DNA of 64,000 bases from positions 682,001 through 746,000 of the forward strand of contig NZ_JABTEX010000004.1 in assembly GCF_015711645.1 (NCBI RefSeq), read 5' to 3'. Numbering within the stretch: the stretch's first letter is position 1; every line of letters starts with the position of its first letter. Shown in pieces: positions 47,679-56,258 of this stretch. The position numbers and the translations under genes are program-made. The DNA comes from Planomonospora sp. ID82291 (GTDB lineage Bacteria > Actinomycetota > Actinomycetes > Streptosporangiales > Streptosporangiaceae). The notes beneath the pieces were generated by a model. It saw only the letters and a program-made list of their open reading frames with translations. It did not search any database and had not been told where the DNA came from.

Positions 47679-47983
47679 ACCACCCGCTCGGTACGCACCC
47701 TCTCCGCCCAGTCCAGCCGGTTACCCGCGAACTCACCCGGCCGCAGGTGCGTCCACTCAAGTCCGGACTTCTCCACAGCCCGTTCGACGACCTGGTAGCC
47801 GCTCCCGAACGCGTCGTTGTCGGCCTCCGCTCCGGACAAGACCACCACCCGCCGGACGCCGGCCCGCTTCGCTGTCGCGACGACATCGGAGATCGCGTGC
47901 GAAACGGGGAACAGGTACATCCGCTCGACGCCCCGCAGGGCGGCCCGCAGCGACTCCGGCCGCTGATCCCTTGAGACCGCCAT
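47657..47983 (-). pseudogene. NmrA-like NAD(P)-binding protein, both ends lost
   Basis: Reads P-E-S-L-R-A-A-L-R-G-V-E-R-M-Y-L-F-P-V, V-R-R-V-V-V-L-S-G-A, V-E-R-A-V-E-K-S-G-L-E-W-T-H-L-R-P-G-E-F-A and E-R-V-V-R, the middle of an NmrA/atypical-SDR protein. The N-terminal Rossmann loop (about 65 residues) is missing. The last five codons and stop come from the right hairpin of the 239-bp element, where family similarity stops. Not expected to be functional. Confidence 0.75.
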
Positions 47984-48145
47984 CGTTTCCGGCCTCTCTG
48001 TCACGCGTCGGCGAAGCCGGGCCCGATCTTGTCGCCGACGAGCTGGGCGCCGCCGGCCGGGCCCTGGCGCGGGTTGAGGCACGGGAGCACGGTCCTTGCT
48101 ACGAGCCTCCCTATCGCGGGCGTGACGCGTGCGGCGGAGTTCGGG

Positions 48146-48580
48146 CTACTTCGGCTGCCAGCGGCCGATCTTCTTGGAGACGAGGGCGGCGCCGATGCGC
48201 TCGTAGAAGCGTTGCGCGGACATGTTGACCTCGGCCACCTCCCAGCGGATCACCTTGCCGTCGGCGGCTTCGGCGGCGGCGCGCATCAGCCGTTCTCCCA
48301 CGCCGTTGCCGCGTTCGGCGCCGGTCACGTACAGGTCGTCCAAGTGGAGGTAATCCTGGCCGGACCAGAAGCTGATGCGCTGCAGCCAGGAGACGTAGCC
48401 GACGGCCCGCCCGTCCCGCTCGGCGATCAGGTAGGTGATCTCCGGGCGGGTGAGCATCCGCTTCAGGTCGTCGACGCTTACCGTGACGCCCCAGATCTGG
48501 TCTTGGTGCTCGGCCAACCCGTGGATGAGGTCGTGCACGGTGGAGGCGTCATCGGGCGTGGCGCGTCGGATCACAATCAC
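48146..48580 (-). CDS. GNAT-family N-acetyltransferase
   Basis: 144 residues. I-R-R-A-T-P-D-D-A start, Y-L-H-L-D-D-L-Y-V-T-G-A-E-R-G-N-G-V-G-E-R-L-M acetyl-CoA loop and N-M-S-A-Q-R-F-Y-E-R-I-G-A near the end. Complete single-domain member, substrate unknown. Confidence 0.9.
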   Translation of the reverse strand: MIVIRRATPDDASTVHDLIHGLAEHQDQIWGVTVSVDDLKRMLTRPEITYLIAERDGRAVGYVSWLQRISFWSGQDYLHLDDLYVTGAERGNGVGERLMRAAAEAADGKVIRWEVAEVNMSAQRFYERIGAALVSKKIGRWQPK

Positions 48581-48602
48581 GGTGGTCCTTCCAGATGAGG
48601 GT

Positions 48603-48731
48603 TCAGAGGGCGGGTTGGGGCGATGTGCGCTTCATCATGAACAGCAAGAGCGGGGGCAGGACCAGTACGCCCAGGCCGAGCCGCTGTTTCACGCCGGCGC
48701 GCGGGCCGGAGCCGGTGTCCGCGGTCGTCAC
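48603..48731 (-). CDS. Small single-pass membrane peptide
   Basis: 42 residues from the GTG at 48731, with GAGAGGACGA upstream. A charged/polar N-terminus is followed by one hydrophobic helix (L-G-L-G-V-L-V-L-P-P-L-L-L-F) and a short Lys-Arg tail. Lies 22 bp upstream of the GNAT gene on the same strand. No recognised family; could be a chance ORF. Confidence 0.4.
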   Translation of the reverse strand: MTTADTGSGPRAGVKQRLGLGVLVLPPLLLFMMKRTSPQPAL

Positions 48732-48754
48732 GAGTCGTCCTCTCGGTCGTCGGG

Positions 48755-48779
48755 CTGGGGAGGCGTTATGCCTCCCCAG
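48755..48779. promoter_or_regulatory. Perfect 10-bp inverted repeat upstream of the membrane peptide
   Basis: CTGGGGAGGC-GTTAT-GCCTCCCCAG, 24 bp upstream of the 48731 start. May be an operator or a leader hairpin. The rest of the gap to 48929 has an AT-rich patch (48840-48900) suitable for a promoter and nothing else I can name. Confidence 0.5.
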
Positions 48780-48929
48780 TGACGGTTGGGGTGGTCTGAC
48801 AGCCGGGGGATCCGCCGAGTAAGCCAACACGGTACGGGGGTTAGGTATCTAGATGAGCAGAAGAAACGGTACCCCTGCCAGGTATAGATGGGATAGACGG
48901 ATCCGGCGGAAAGCGTTCGGGCGGCGGGC

Positions 48930-49445
48930 TCAGCCGTGTTCGGCGTGCTGGCCGTGGTCGGTGACCTGGGCGTCGAACCACGCGTGCAGCGCTGTGATCA
49001 GGGACGCCTCGGTGGTGGTGTAGGTGATCTGGGCGCCGGCGGGCAGTTCGGCGTAATCGATGGCGATGCGGTCGTGGCCTTGTTCAAGCTCGCGCAGGCC
49101 CGGCATGTCGTCGCCGTGGATGGAGGCGGGGTCGCCGTAGTCGCCCTTGCTGAAGCCCGCCGCCTCCTCGGCCAGGTGCTCGCGGATCAGGGCGACCTGC
49201 TCGGCGTCGGCCGGATGGTCGGAGGTGACGGTCTGCACGCCGCCATCGGCGGACTTGGCGAAGCGGTGCGTGGTGCGCTCCAGGTCGAACGGCATCACCT
49301 GCCGGCTCCTGGCCGCGATCTCGGCCTGCCGGGCGGCCTGCGCCTGCTGCTCACCCCGGTCGATGAGTATGTACGCCGTCGTGGCGACGACGATGAGCGC
49401 GAGCACCGTGATGAGCGTCTGGGTGCGTCGATTCTCACGTTTCAT
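48930..49445 (-). CDS. Membrane-anchored protein of unknown function
   Basis: 171 residues. Lys/Arg-rich start, one TM helix at about 9-28 (L-I-T-V-L-A-L-I-V-V-A-T-T-A-Y-I-L-I), then an exported domain with V-M-P-F-D-L-E-R-T-T-H-R-F, D-D-M-P-G-L-R-E-L-E and a His-rich end. Resembles actinobacterial proteins often mislabelled aspartate carbamoyltransferase; no ATCase motifs are present. The ATG overlaps the marR gene by 11 bp, so it is probably the regulated gene. Confidence 0.75.
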   Translation of the reverse strand: MKRENRRTQTLITVLALIVVATTAYILIDRGEQQAQAARQAEIAARSRQVMPFDLERTTHRFAKSADGGVQTVTSDHPADAEQVALIREHLAEEAAGFSKGDYGDPASIHGDDMPGLRELEQGHDRIAIDYAELPAGAQITYTTTEASLITALHAWFDAQVTDHGQHAEHG

Positions 49446-49863
49446 CGATGGCCTCCGTGAGGATGGTCGGGGCGCGCAGCACGTCGGCGCGTTCGCCCTG
49501 GGGGACACGGTCTAAAACGGCGGAGAACCGCTTGGTCCTGGCCTCGGCCGGCCGACCTGCGGCCTGCACCCCGTGCGGGGTGAGCCGGACCGGCACGCCG
49601 CGCCCGTCGTCGGGTGCGGGGGTGCGCTCGGCCCGGCCGCGGTTGATGGGCTGCGTGACCAGGCGGCTGGTGGTGCTCTTCTCCAGCCGGAGCCGGTGCG
49701 CCGGCTCGCTCTGGCGTAATGAGCCGTCCCTGGCCGGTTCGCCCAGCGCGTGGGCCTCCGAGGTCGGGACGGGCTGCCCGCAGGGGGTCCGGTCGGGCTG
49801 GTGGAGGCCGAAGGCTCGGACGAAGCGGGCCACGGCCTCCTGGAGTTCGCGATCATCCGCCAT
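49435..49863 (-). CDS. MarR-family regulator
   Basis: 142 residues. L-R-L-E-K-S-T-T-S-R-L-V recognition helix and wing P-A-P-D-D-G-R-G-V-P-V-R-L-T. Several positions usually hydrophobic in this family are Pro or Thr (for example V-T-Q-P-I-N-R-G), so function may be altered. A perfect dyad lies 12 bp upstream of the start. First gene of a two-gene unit with the membrane-anchored protein. Confidence 0.82.
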   Translation of the reverse strand: MADDRELQEAVARFVRAFGLHQPDRTPCGQPVPTSEAHALGEPARDGSLRQSEPAHRLRLEKSTTSRLVTQPINRGRAERTPAPDDGRGVPVRLTPHGVQAAGRPAEARTKRFSAVLDRVPQGERADVLRAPTILTEAIDET

Positions 49864-49874
49864 GGTTCGACCGT

Positions 49875-49890
49875 ACAACTAGATAGTTGT
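49875..49890. promoter_or_regulatory. MarR operator
   Basis: Perfect dyad ACAACTA-GA-TAGTTGT directly upstream of the marR ATG at 49863 and touching the stop of the truncated MBL gene. Confidence 0.7.
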
Positions 49891-50394
49891 TTATCGCAAC
49901 CAGATGGCCGACCCGGACAACTGGACGTGATCCTCATCATGGCGGGAGCCCGAGATGTGATCACCAGAGTGATCCCGCAAGCGCGCACGGGGGAAGGCCG
50001 GTTTCAGGTCGTCGGTGGTGTTCCAGCCGGCATGGTCATGGTGCAGGTGGGTGTTGACCACGGTGTCCACGGTGGCGGGCTCGATGCCGGCCTCGGCGAG
50101 GGTGGTCGTCCATCGGGAGGTGAAGCCGGGGAAGGGGCCTCTTTTCCCCTGCTTGCCACCGCCGAGGCAGGTGTCGACCAGGATCGTGGTTCCGGCGCCC
50201 AGGATGGCGAAGCCGGCGACGACCATCGGCTCGCGCATGCCGTCCATCGCGAGCAGTCGTTCGAGGTCCGCCGCCGGCAGGTGGGGGAACAGCCGCTCGG
50301 GCGGCAGGACGTGACCGGCCGCGTCGATCAGCGGGACGACGGTGCGCCGCCCGACGGTGACGGGCGCAGGCTGGGGCGGGACGTACAACGACAT
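49891..50394 (-). pseudogene. MBL-fold metallohydrolase, C-terminally truncated
   Basis: 167 residues against about 280 expected. Keeps the N-terminal half with the metal motif T-H-L-H-H-D-H-A-G-W-N-T. After F-P-R-A-R the sequence becomes unrelated (L-R-D-H-S-G-D-H-I-S) and stops at the marR operator, so about 110 residues including later metal ligands are lost. A frameshift plus deletion is likely; the metal site would be incomplete. Confidence 0.7.
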
Positions 50395-50499
50395 GGGCTG
50401 CTCCTGATCCGGTGGGGGTTCCTCGGCTGAACTGAGGCGTCCCGGTAGGAGTTACCGGTGGTCAGGGGTGACGGCAATCGCCGAACAGGTCCCGACCGT

Positions 50500-51141
50500 T
50501 CACAAGCGCACACCTGGCGGCTGTCTGTTCGGGAACCGGGATCCGCTGTGCCGAGGGCTGCCACCCCCCTCGCGGGCCCCTGCCAATGCCGCCGCGACGC
50601 CTTTCGTCAGCACCGTACGGAAGACGGCGTCCATCCGTGCGGGAGTCTCGGCCGTGCCGTCCTCCACCCAGCGGGTGAGCAGGGCCATGAACGCGCCGGC
50701 GGCGCAGGTGACGGCCAGGTCCAGGTCAGCGGGAGCAGGGGTGTCCGACGGCAGGGCGGCCAGCAGTTCGGTACGGATGATCGATGACAGGCCGTACCGG
50801 ATACGGGCGTGCACGGCCGCTCCTCCGCGCGGCCCCAGCAAGGCGCGGACCAGGTGCCGCTGCTCGTCGACGTGCTCCAGCAAGGGCAGACTGAACGCGA
50901 ACATCTCCTCCGGCGTGGCCGGCCGAGCGGATCCCAACTGGTCGACGAGTTCGTCGATGGTGTGGAACAGGACGTCCTGCTTGCCGGTGAAGTGGGAGTA
51001 GAAGGTCGAGCGGCCGATGTCGGCTCGCTCGATCAGGTCGGTGACGGTGACGGCGTCGTAGCCCTTGTCCGCGATCGCGTCGACCAGGGCGTCTTGTACG
51101 GCTCGCCGGGTGCGGCGCACCCGGCGGTCGAGTCCGTCCAT
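50500..51141 (-). CDS. TetR-family regulator
   Basis: 213 residues. R-A-V-Q-D-A-L-V-D-A-I-A-D-K-G-Y-D-A-V-T-V-T-D-L-I and I-G-R-S-T-F-Y-S-H-F-T-G-K-Q-D-V-L-F HTH; TetR_C-type ligand domain. Lies 33 bp downstream of the DUF4396 gene on the same strand and 105 bp upstream of the MBL remnant, so all three may have been one unit. Confidence 0.85.
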   Translation of the reverse strand: MDGLDRRVRRTRRAVQDALVDAIADKGYDAVTVTDLIERADIGRSTFYSHFTGKQDVLFHTIDELVDQLGSARPATPEEMFAFSLPLLEHVDEQRHLVRALLGPRGGAAVHARIRYGLSSIIRTELLAALPSDTPAPADLDLAVTCAAGAFMALLTRWVEDGTAETPARMDAVFRTVLTKGVAAALAGAREGGGSPRHSGSRFPNRQPPGVRL

Positions 51142-51174
51142 GGGTCTCCGTCTCGTCGTCGGCCGGTCGGGGGA

Positions 51175-51726
51175 TCAGTGGTGGTAGGCGTGGACGACGG
51201 CGTGCCCCTTGCCGCGGCCGATGATCCACTTGTTGACCGGAGTGGTGACGAGGAAGGCCACCAGGAAGGCGAAGGCGAGGGCGCCCCAGAACAGGCCGGT
51301 GGTCAGGCCGGCGTCCATGGCGCCGGGGATCACCAGCATGACGCCGTTGTCGACGATCTCCATGACGATGATCGAGACGGTGTCGGCGGCCAGCGCCAGC
51401 TTGATCGCGGTGCCCCGGTTCACGCCGGCCCGGCGCAGCGGGATCAGGGTGAGCAGGTAACCGAAGAAGAAGGCCAGGGCGACGGCCAGGATGATGGTGG
51501 GCGCGGTGGACCAACCCAGGGCGGTGCCGATCACCAGGCCGAGGACCTCGCCGATCGCGCAGCCGGTCAGGCAGTGCAGGGTGGCCGAGGCGGCCGTTTT
51601 CCAGGTGGTCTTCTGAGCATGGCCCGCGTGGGCGCGGTGGTCGTGTCCCCCGTGTCCGTGGTGTCCCTCCGGCGGCCCATGACCGTGGTGCGTCTCGTGC
51701 CCTGAGTGGTGCGTCGGTTCCGACAC
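51175..51726 (-). CDS. DUF4396 membrane protein with His-rich N-terminus
   Basis: 183 residues. Residues 5-37 are His/Gly-rich (H-E-T-H-H-G-H-G, G-H-D-H-R-A-H), then four or five TM helices with C-L-T-G-C-A-I-G-E and I-V-M-E-I-V-D-N-G-V-M, the DUF4396 core. The His stretch and Met/Cys in helices suggest metal handling. A CsoR-type G-tract palindrome precedes it, pointing to copper control. GTG start after AAGGAG. Confidence 0.82.
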   Translation of the reverse strand: MSEPTHHSGHETHHGHGPPEGHHGHGGHDHRAHAGHAQKTTWKTAASATLHCLTGCAIGEVLGLVIGTALGWSTAPTIILAVALAFFFGYLLTLIPLRRAGVNRGTAIKLALAADTVSIIVMEIVDNGVMLVIPGAMDAGLTTGLFWGALAFAFLVAFLVTTPVNKWIIGRGKGHAVVHAYHH

Positions 51727-51767
51727 GGTGAGCTCCTTCGTCGATCAGGACTGACACGCTTCAAATT

Positions 51768-51784
51768 ATACCCCATGGGGGTAT
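51768..51784. promoter_or_regulatory. CsoR-type copper operator
   Basis: ATACCCC-ATG-GGGGTAT, a 17-bp dyad with the ATACCCC/GGGGTAT arms typical of CsoR/RcnR-family sites, 42 bp upstream of the DUF4396 start. No csoR gene is in the window. Confidence 0.65.
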
Positions 51785-52049
51785 GCTGCAAGCCGATCTT
51801 CCCCGAGGGGCGCCACCGGCGGATCCGCCGCCCGCCGATGGCCGGACCGGGGCGGGATCCCGGCGAACAGGGAACCTGCTATGGAGGGTCGGCGATGGGT
51901 CGACAATGGCCGGTGATCATCGCGCCGCCAGGTTCACAAGCAGCGCACTGCCGGGCCGGTGCCGCCGCAGCGGATCACTCAGCCCCGCCCAGGTCGCCTT
52001 CTCTCGTGGAGGGCCGACGGGAGCGGCCGTTCGGCGGCGTGGCGGACGC
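51785..52049. other. No recognisable gene
   Basis: 265 bp between the copper operator and the second 239-bp element. Open frames exist on both strands but none resembles a family; a short - strand frame ending near 51917 could be a gene remnant. Confidence 0.4.
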
Positions 52050-52288
52050 TTCGCGCCCCACGCCTCCCCTGGGCGCTTCCTGCATCCGGGCGCCTCTCCC
52101 CAGGGCCCGGGCACAGGAAGCGCGGCCTGCGGAGCACAGCGGAACCGCAGGAGGAAACGGTGCCGGCGTTCGTGATCGGTGCCGCCGGACGATTGCGCCG
52201 GACCGGCCCGACGGGGCACGTCCTGCGTCCGGTTGAAAGGCGGCCTGCGACTTCCGCGGTATACGGCTACCGCGGAAGTCGCAGGCGC
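52050..52288 (+). repeat. 239-bp double-hairpin element, copy 2
   Basis: Same orientation as copy 1, differing at about seven positions. Three changes fall in the left arm of the left hairpin (GCGCTTCCTGCATCCGGG), weakening it; the right hairpin is intact. From 52289 to 52635 no clear gene is visible; a 16-residue frame (52588-52639, start ATG after GAAGGA) ends on the HAD start codon. Confidence 0.85.
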
Positions 52289-52635
52289 GCCGGCCGATCG
52301 GGACGACCCGGTGTCCCCTCCCTGCGGGTGCGGACGCCGACGGGTGCGGACGCCCGCCGCGGCTTCCGCCCTGGCGTCGACCTCTACCTCCGTCATCACC
52401 ACCGCCTGCGGAGCGTGGCTGATTTCCTGCCCGTCCTGCGGGCCGCGGTCCACCTCCCGGTGCAGCGGCGGGCGGCCGGGATATCGTGGTGCGCACCCTG
52501 GACCGGCTCGGCGACCGGCATCCCCACGACCTCCCTGCACCGCTACCTCACCCCGCAGCCCGCGCCCGCAGCCCGCGAAGGACGGCACATGAGCATCGCA
52601 CCCCCTCGTCGCGCGCCCGCCGGGCAGGCCGGCCG

Positions 52636-53289
52636 ATGAACCGGCCGGTGTGGTTACTCGACGTCGACGGCGTGATCAACGCCTCCCGACCCGGCTGGGG
52701 CGGCCCCCCGCGCAGCGGCACCGCCTATTCCGGCGGCGACGCCTATCGCATACGGTGGGCGCCGGCCCTGCTCGACCGCATCCGCGCGCTGCACCGGGCC
52801 GGCGGCGTCGAGATCCGCTGGTGCAGCACCTGGTGCGCCGACGCCGACCAGATGGAACGACTGTTCGGCCTGCCCCGCCTGGCGCGCGCCTGGTCCGAGC
52901 ACCTGTCCGCCACCGCCGCCGCGACGGCCAAGCTCACCGCAGCCCGCGACGTCCTGGCACAAGGGCGGCGGCTCATCTGGACCGACGACGTCGAAGTGCC
53001 CGCCGGCGGGCCGGTCCATGACGAGCTGACCGCAGGCGGCCGGGCCCTGCTGATCGCGCCGTCACCCGGCAGAGGACTGCAGCCCGAGCACATGGACGCC
53101 ATCGAGGCCTTCGTCCCCACCCCGGCCTCCGAAGCCCCCTGCTCCACCGTGGACGCCACCCCCGCGGATGAGGCCCTGCTCATCGCACGACGCCTCCTCG
53201 GAGGCGACCTCCCCCCGCCGCCCGGCACCGTGGACGGCCGCAGGGACACCGGGCCTACTCGCATCCGGTGCGACCGCTTCAATCGATGA
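52636..53289 (+). CDS. HAD-like domain protein
   Basis: 217 residues. W-L-L-D-V-D-G-V-I-N-A gives the HAD motif I Asp pair; W-C-S-T-W matches motif II Thr, and L-I-W-T-D-D-V-E the acidic motif IV. Resembles the HAD domain found in RNA-repair-associated (Swiss Army Knife) proteins. Phosphatase or nucleotidase activity is likely but the substrate is unknown. The C-terminal 60 residues are unstructured and overlap the RidA gene end by 11 bp. Confidence 0.75.
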   Translation: MNRPVWLLDVDGVINASRPGWGGPPRSGTAYSGGDAYRIRWAPALLDRIRALHRAGGVEIRWCSTWCADADQMERLFGLPRLARAWSEHLSATAAATAKLTAARDVLAQGRRLIWTDDVEVPAGGPVHDELTAGGRALLIAPSPGRGLQPEHMDAIEAFVPTPASEAPCSTVDATPADEALLIARRLLGGDLPPPPGTVDGRRDTGPTRIRCDRFNR

Positions 53290-53683
53290 CCGCGGTGACC
53301 TCCGCCTCGATGAGGATGCCGGGCTCGAACAGCACCTCCACCCCGATCAGCGCGGCCGGCGGCGTGGCGATGTCGAACTCGCGGGCCGCCTGCTCGACGC
53401 CCGCGTTGAAGGCGTCGTACATCTCTCTCCTCCAGCCCGCGGCGTACCACGTGAAGCGGACGACGTCGTGGAACGTCGCTCCGGCGGCGTCCAGCGCCTT
53501 GGCGACGTTGCGGTAGACCTGGGCGACCTGCCCGGCGAGGTCGCCCGGTGCCACGAGCTCGCCGCTCTCGTCCCAGGCGACCTGCCCCGCGATGTGGACC
53601 TGCCTGCTCCCGCTCGCCACCGCGACGTGGTGGTACAGCGGGACCTGGATGTGCTTGTCGGGGTTGATGAGCGAAACGGCCAC
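53279..53683 (-). CDS. RidA-family protein
   Basis: 134 residues. V-H-I-A-G-Q-V-A-W-D, N-V-A-K-A-L-D-A-A-G-A-T-F-H-D-V-V and a C-terminal E-A-E-V-T-A-V-I, the RidA/YjgF trimeric fold. The usual catalytic Arg of imine deaminases before V/I-E is Gly-Val-Glu-Val-Leu-Phe here, so deaminase activity is uncertain. GTG start behind CAGGAG. Divergent from an HxlR regulator, probably its target. Confidence 0.87.
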   Translation of the reverse strand: MAVSLINPDKHIQVPLYHHVAVASGSRQVHIAGQVAWDESGELVAPGDLAGQVAQVYRNVAKALDAAGATFHDVVRFTWYAAGWRREMYDAFNAGVEQAAREFDIATPPAALIGVEVLFEPGILIEAEVTAVID

Positions 53684-53810
53684 GAGATCTCCTGATCCTT
53701 ATGCGATCGAGGCGCCGGAGGGCGCCCGTCCTCTCTTGCGGTTACCCAGGAACCATAGGAGAGTGTTCGCCGACGTGGAAGAACGCACTTTTCAGAGACT
53801 GGGGAACCTC

Positions 53811-54191
53811 ATGGTGACCAAGCAGTTCGCGGGCATGACCGACGAAGCGGACCTGAGGCGCGCGGACTCCCTCGCGCGGGAGATCTTCTCGGATGTCGCC
53901 AACAAGTGGGCGTTGCTCATCATCGAGGCCCTCGGGGAGCGCACCCTGCGCTTCAGCGAGCTGCGCGACGAGGTCGAGGGCATCAGCCACAAGATGCTCA
54001 CCCAGAACCTGCGCATGCTGGAGCGCAACGGCCTGGCCGAGCGGAAGGTGCATCCCACCGTGCCGCCGCGGGTCGAGTACACCCTCACCGAGCCGGGCCG
54101 GGCCCTGCGCGCGACGGTCGATCTCATCTGCGGCTGGACCCAGCGGCATCTCGGCCACATCGAGACCGCCCGCCGGCGCTTCGACGCCTGA
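53811..54191 (+). CDS. HxlR-family regulator
   Basis: 126 residues. D-V-A-N-K-W-A-L-L-I-I-E-A-L, R-F-S-E-L-R-D-E-V-E-G-I-S-H-K-M-L-T-Q-N-L-R-M-L-E-R-N-G-L and V-P-P-R-V-E-Y-T-L-T are the HxlR signature. An in-frame GTG at 53775 is possible, but GGGGAA before 53811 supports the ATG. Faces ridA across 127 bp without an obvious dyad. Confidence 0.88.
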   Translation: MVTKQFAGMTDEADLRRADSLAREIFSDVANKWALLIIEALGERTLRFSELRDEVEGISHKMLTQNLRMLERNGLAERKVHPTVPPRVEYTLTEPGRALRATVDLICGWTQRHLGHIETARRRFDA

Positions 54192-54333
54192 GGGTGCGCT
54201 TCGATCCGTCCCGCTCCGGTGACCGGCGCCGCGCTCCCCGCACTGACCCGGGGAGGGGCGACGAACGACCGAAGCCGCTCACGGCTGGACGCGCTCCCGG
54301 AGGTCGAACGACGGGCTCAGGCCGGGGAGCGCG

Positions 54334-55197
54334 TCACGGGGCCAGGCCCGTGACCCGGCCGATGGCGTGCAGGACGCCGTGCTCGTCGTTGGAGGCGGTC
54401 AGGTAGCGGGCCCGCCCGATCACCTCGGGGTGGGCGTTGGCCACCGCGAAGGACCACTCGGCGGCGTCGAGCATCCCCAGGTCGTTGAGGTAGTCGCCGA
54501 AGACCATGGTCTGGGCGGGCGTGATGCCCAGCTCCTGCTGGAGCCGCCGCACGGCCGCGCCCTTGCCGGTGTCGGTGTGCATGACGTCCACCCAGTGCGC
54601 GCCGGAGACCACCACCTGGTGGGTCTCGTCGAACGGCTTCAACGCCGGGGCCGTGCTGTGCTCGGCCCCGCCGAAGTCGAACAGGGCGATCTTGATGATG
54701 TCGTCGTCGACGGCGGCCAGGTCGTCCACCGGGGTCAGGAGGGCGTAGTACTTGACGGCCTCGGCCAGGAAGGCCGGGTCGGTGCGCTCCACGTAGGCGG
54801 TGCGCTTGCCGCAGACGACCGCGCCGATGTCCACGCCGCCGGCCGCCAGGTCGCGCGCGGACGCCACGACGTCGCGGACGAACGGCGGCTCCAGCAGGTC
54901 GGAGCTGATCTCCTGGCCGTCCCGGACCACGAAGGCGCCGTTCTCGGCGATGAAGACCGTCCCGTCGAGGGCGTCCTTGAACTGCACGGCCAGCGAGGCG
55001 TACTGCCGGCCGCTGGCGGGGCAGAACAGCACGCCACGGCCGCGCAGCCGCTCCAGCAGGGGCCACAGGTCCGCGGGGATCCGCCCGTCGCCGTCCAGGA
55101 GCGTGCCGTCCATGTCGGTGACGATCAGCCGTATGTCGGCGGGCAGGCCCGGCTGGTCGTCGGTCAGGGGCCGGGCGGGCGCGGTGCCGTGGTGCAT
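54334..55197 (-). CDS. Cof-type HAD phosphatase
   Basis: 287 residues. I-V-T-D-M-D-G-T-L-L-D motif I near 26-36, F-C-P-A-S-G-R-Q motif II, a Cof-type C2 cap, Lys in D-T-G-K-G-A-A-V, and V-F-G-D-Y-L-N-D-L-G-M-L motif IV (normally G-D-x-x-N-D). Dephosphorylates sugar or cofactor phosphates. Independent of the steroid genes. Confidence 0.88.
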   Translation of the reverse strand: MHHGTAPARPLTDDQPGLPADIRLIVTDMDGTLLDGDGRIPADLWPLLERLRGRGVLFCPASGRQYASLAVQFKDALDGTVFIAENGAFVVRDGQEISSDLLEPPFVRDVVASARDLAAGGVDIGAVVCGKRTAYVERTDPAFLAEAVKYYALLTPVDDLAAVDDDIIKIALFDFGGAEHSTAPALKPFDETHQVVVSGAHWVDVMHTDTGKGAAVRRLQQELGITPAQTMVFGDYLNDLGMLDAAEWSFAVANAHPEVIGRARYLTASNDEHGVLHAIGRVTGLAP

Positions 55198-55256
55198 CAG
55201 GGGCGTTCCTCGGGATGGGGACAGTCTTCGCATGCTACCGAAACCGCCCGTGGTGC

Positions 55257-56159
55257 TCAGGCCCCGTAGACGGGTTCGGGAGCGGCGGCGTCGGCCAGCA
55301 GGCCGGCGATCACCGGGCCGAGGTCGGCGGCCTCCCAGCGGGCGCCGTTGTCGGAGGCCGGTCCGTGCCGGAAGCCCTCCATCACGCAGATCCGGCCGCC
55401 CTCGACCTCGAAGACGCGGCCCGTCACCCCCCGCGACCCGGCCGAGGCGAGCCAGGCGACCAGGGGGGAGACGTTCTCCGGCGCCATCGCGTCGAAGGAG
55501 CCGTCCGGCGGGGCGGCCATGGCCGGGGCGAAGACCTGCTCGGTCATCCGGGTCCGGGCGGCCGGGGCGATCGCGTTGACGGTCACGCCGTACCGGGCCA
55601 GCTCGGCGGCGGCCACCAGGGTGAGGCCCACGATGCCGGCCTTGGCCGCGGCGTAGTTGGCCTGCCCCACACTGCCGAGCAGCCCCGCCCCGGACGAGGT
55701 GGTGACCACCCGGGCGTCCACCGGACGGCCCGCCTTGGACTCGGCCCGCCAGTACAGCCCGGCGTGCTTGAGCGGCAGGAAATGGCCCTTGAGGTGGACG
55801 CGCACCACCGCGTCCCACTCCTCCTCCGACAGGTTCACCAGCATGCGGTCGCGCAGGAAGCCCGCGTTGTTGACCAGCACGTCCAGCCGGCCGTACGCCT
55901 CCAGGGCGGTGGCCACCAGGCGCCGGGCCCCGTCACCGTCGGCGATGTCGGAGCCGTCGGCCACCGCCTCGCCGCCCAGCGCGCGGATCTCCTCGGCCAC
56001 CCGCCGGGCGGGGCCCTCCGAGCCGCCCTCCCCGGCGGCGCTCACGCCGAGGTCGTTGACCACGACCCTGGCGCCCTGCCGGGCGAGCTCCAGGGCGTGT
56101 GCGCGGCCGAGGCCGCGCCCGGCCCCGGTGACGACGGCGACGCGGTCCTTGCAGATCAT
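55257..56159 (-). CDS. SDR-family dehydrogenase (Rv3548c-like)
   Basis: 300 residues. V-V-T-G-A-G-R-G-L-G-R-A-H cofactor loop, V-V-V-N-D-L-G-V, V-N-N-A-G-F-L-R-D-R-M and catalytic Y-A-A-A-K in Q-A-N-Y. MFE-type SDR like the mycobacterial protein beside echA20 and ipdAB, presumed 3-hydroxyacyl-CoA dehydrogenase. Divergent from echA20 with the KstR2-like box between. Confidence 0.83.
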   Translation of the reverse strand: MICKDRVAVVTGAGRGLGRAHALELARQGARVVVNDLGVSAAGEGGSEGPARRVAEEIRALGGEAVADGSDIADGDGARRLVATALEAYGRLDVLVNNAGFLRDRMLVNLSEEEWDAVVRVHLKGHFLPLKHAGLYWRAESKAGRPVDARVVTTSSGAGLLGSVGQANYAAAKAGIVGLTLVAAAELARYGVTVNAIAPAARTRMTEQVFAPAMAAPPDGSFDAMAPENVSPLVAWLASAGSRGVTGRVFEVEGGRICVMEGFRHGPASDNGARWEAADLGPVIAGLLADAAAPEPVYGA

Positions 56160-56258
56160 CGTCGGCTCTCCTCATCGGTGACGGCGGGGCGGGAGGGGCG
56201 GCCCGCCCGTGCCCCGCGGACTCGGGGAGGCGGACGAGCCGTTCCTTTGCTACCGTAC

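Noticed and set aside
51706-52236. 176-codon + strand frame after the copper operator
   Set aside because: It starts inside the DUF4396 leader, has no family resemblance and runs into the repeated element.
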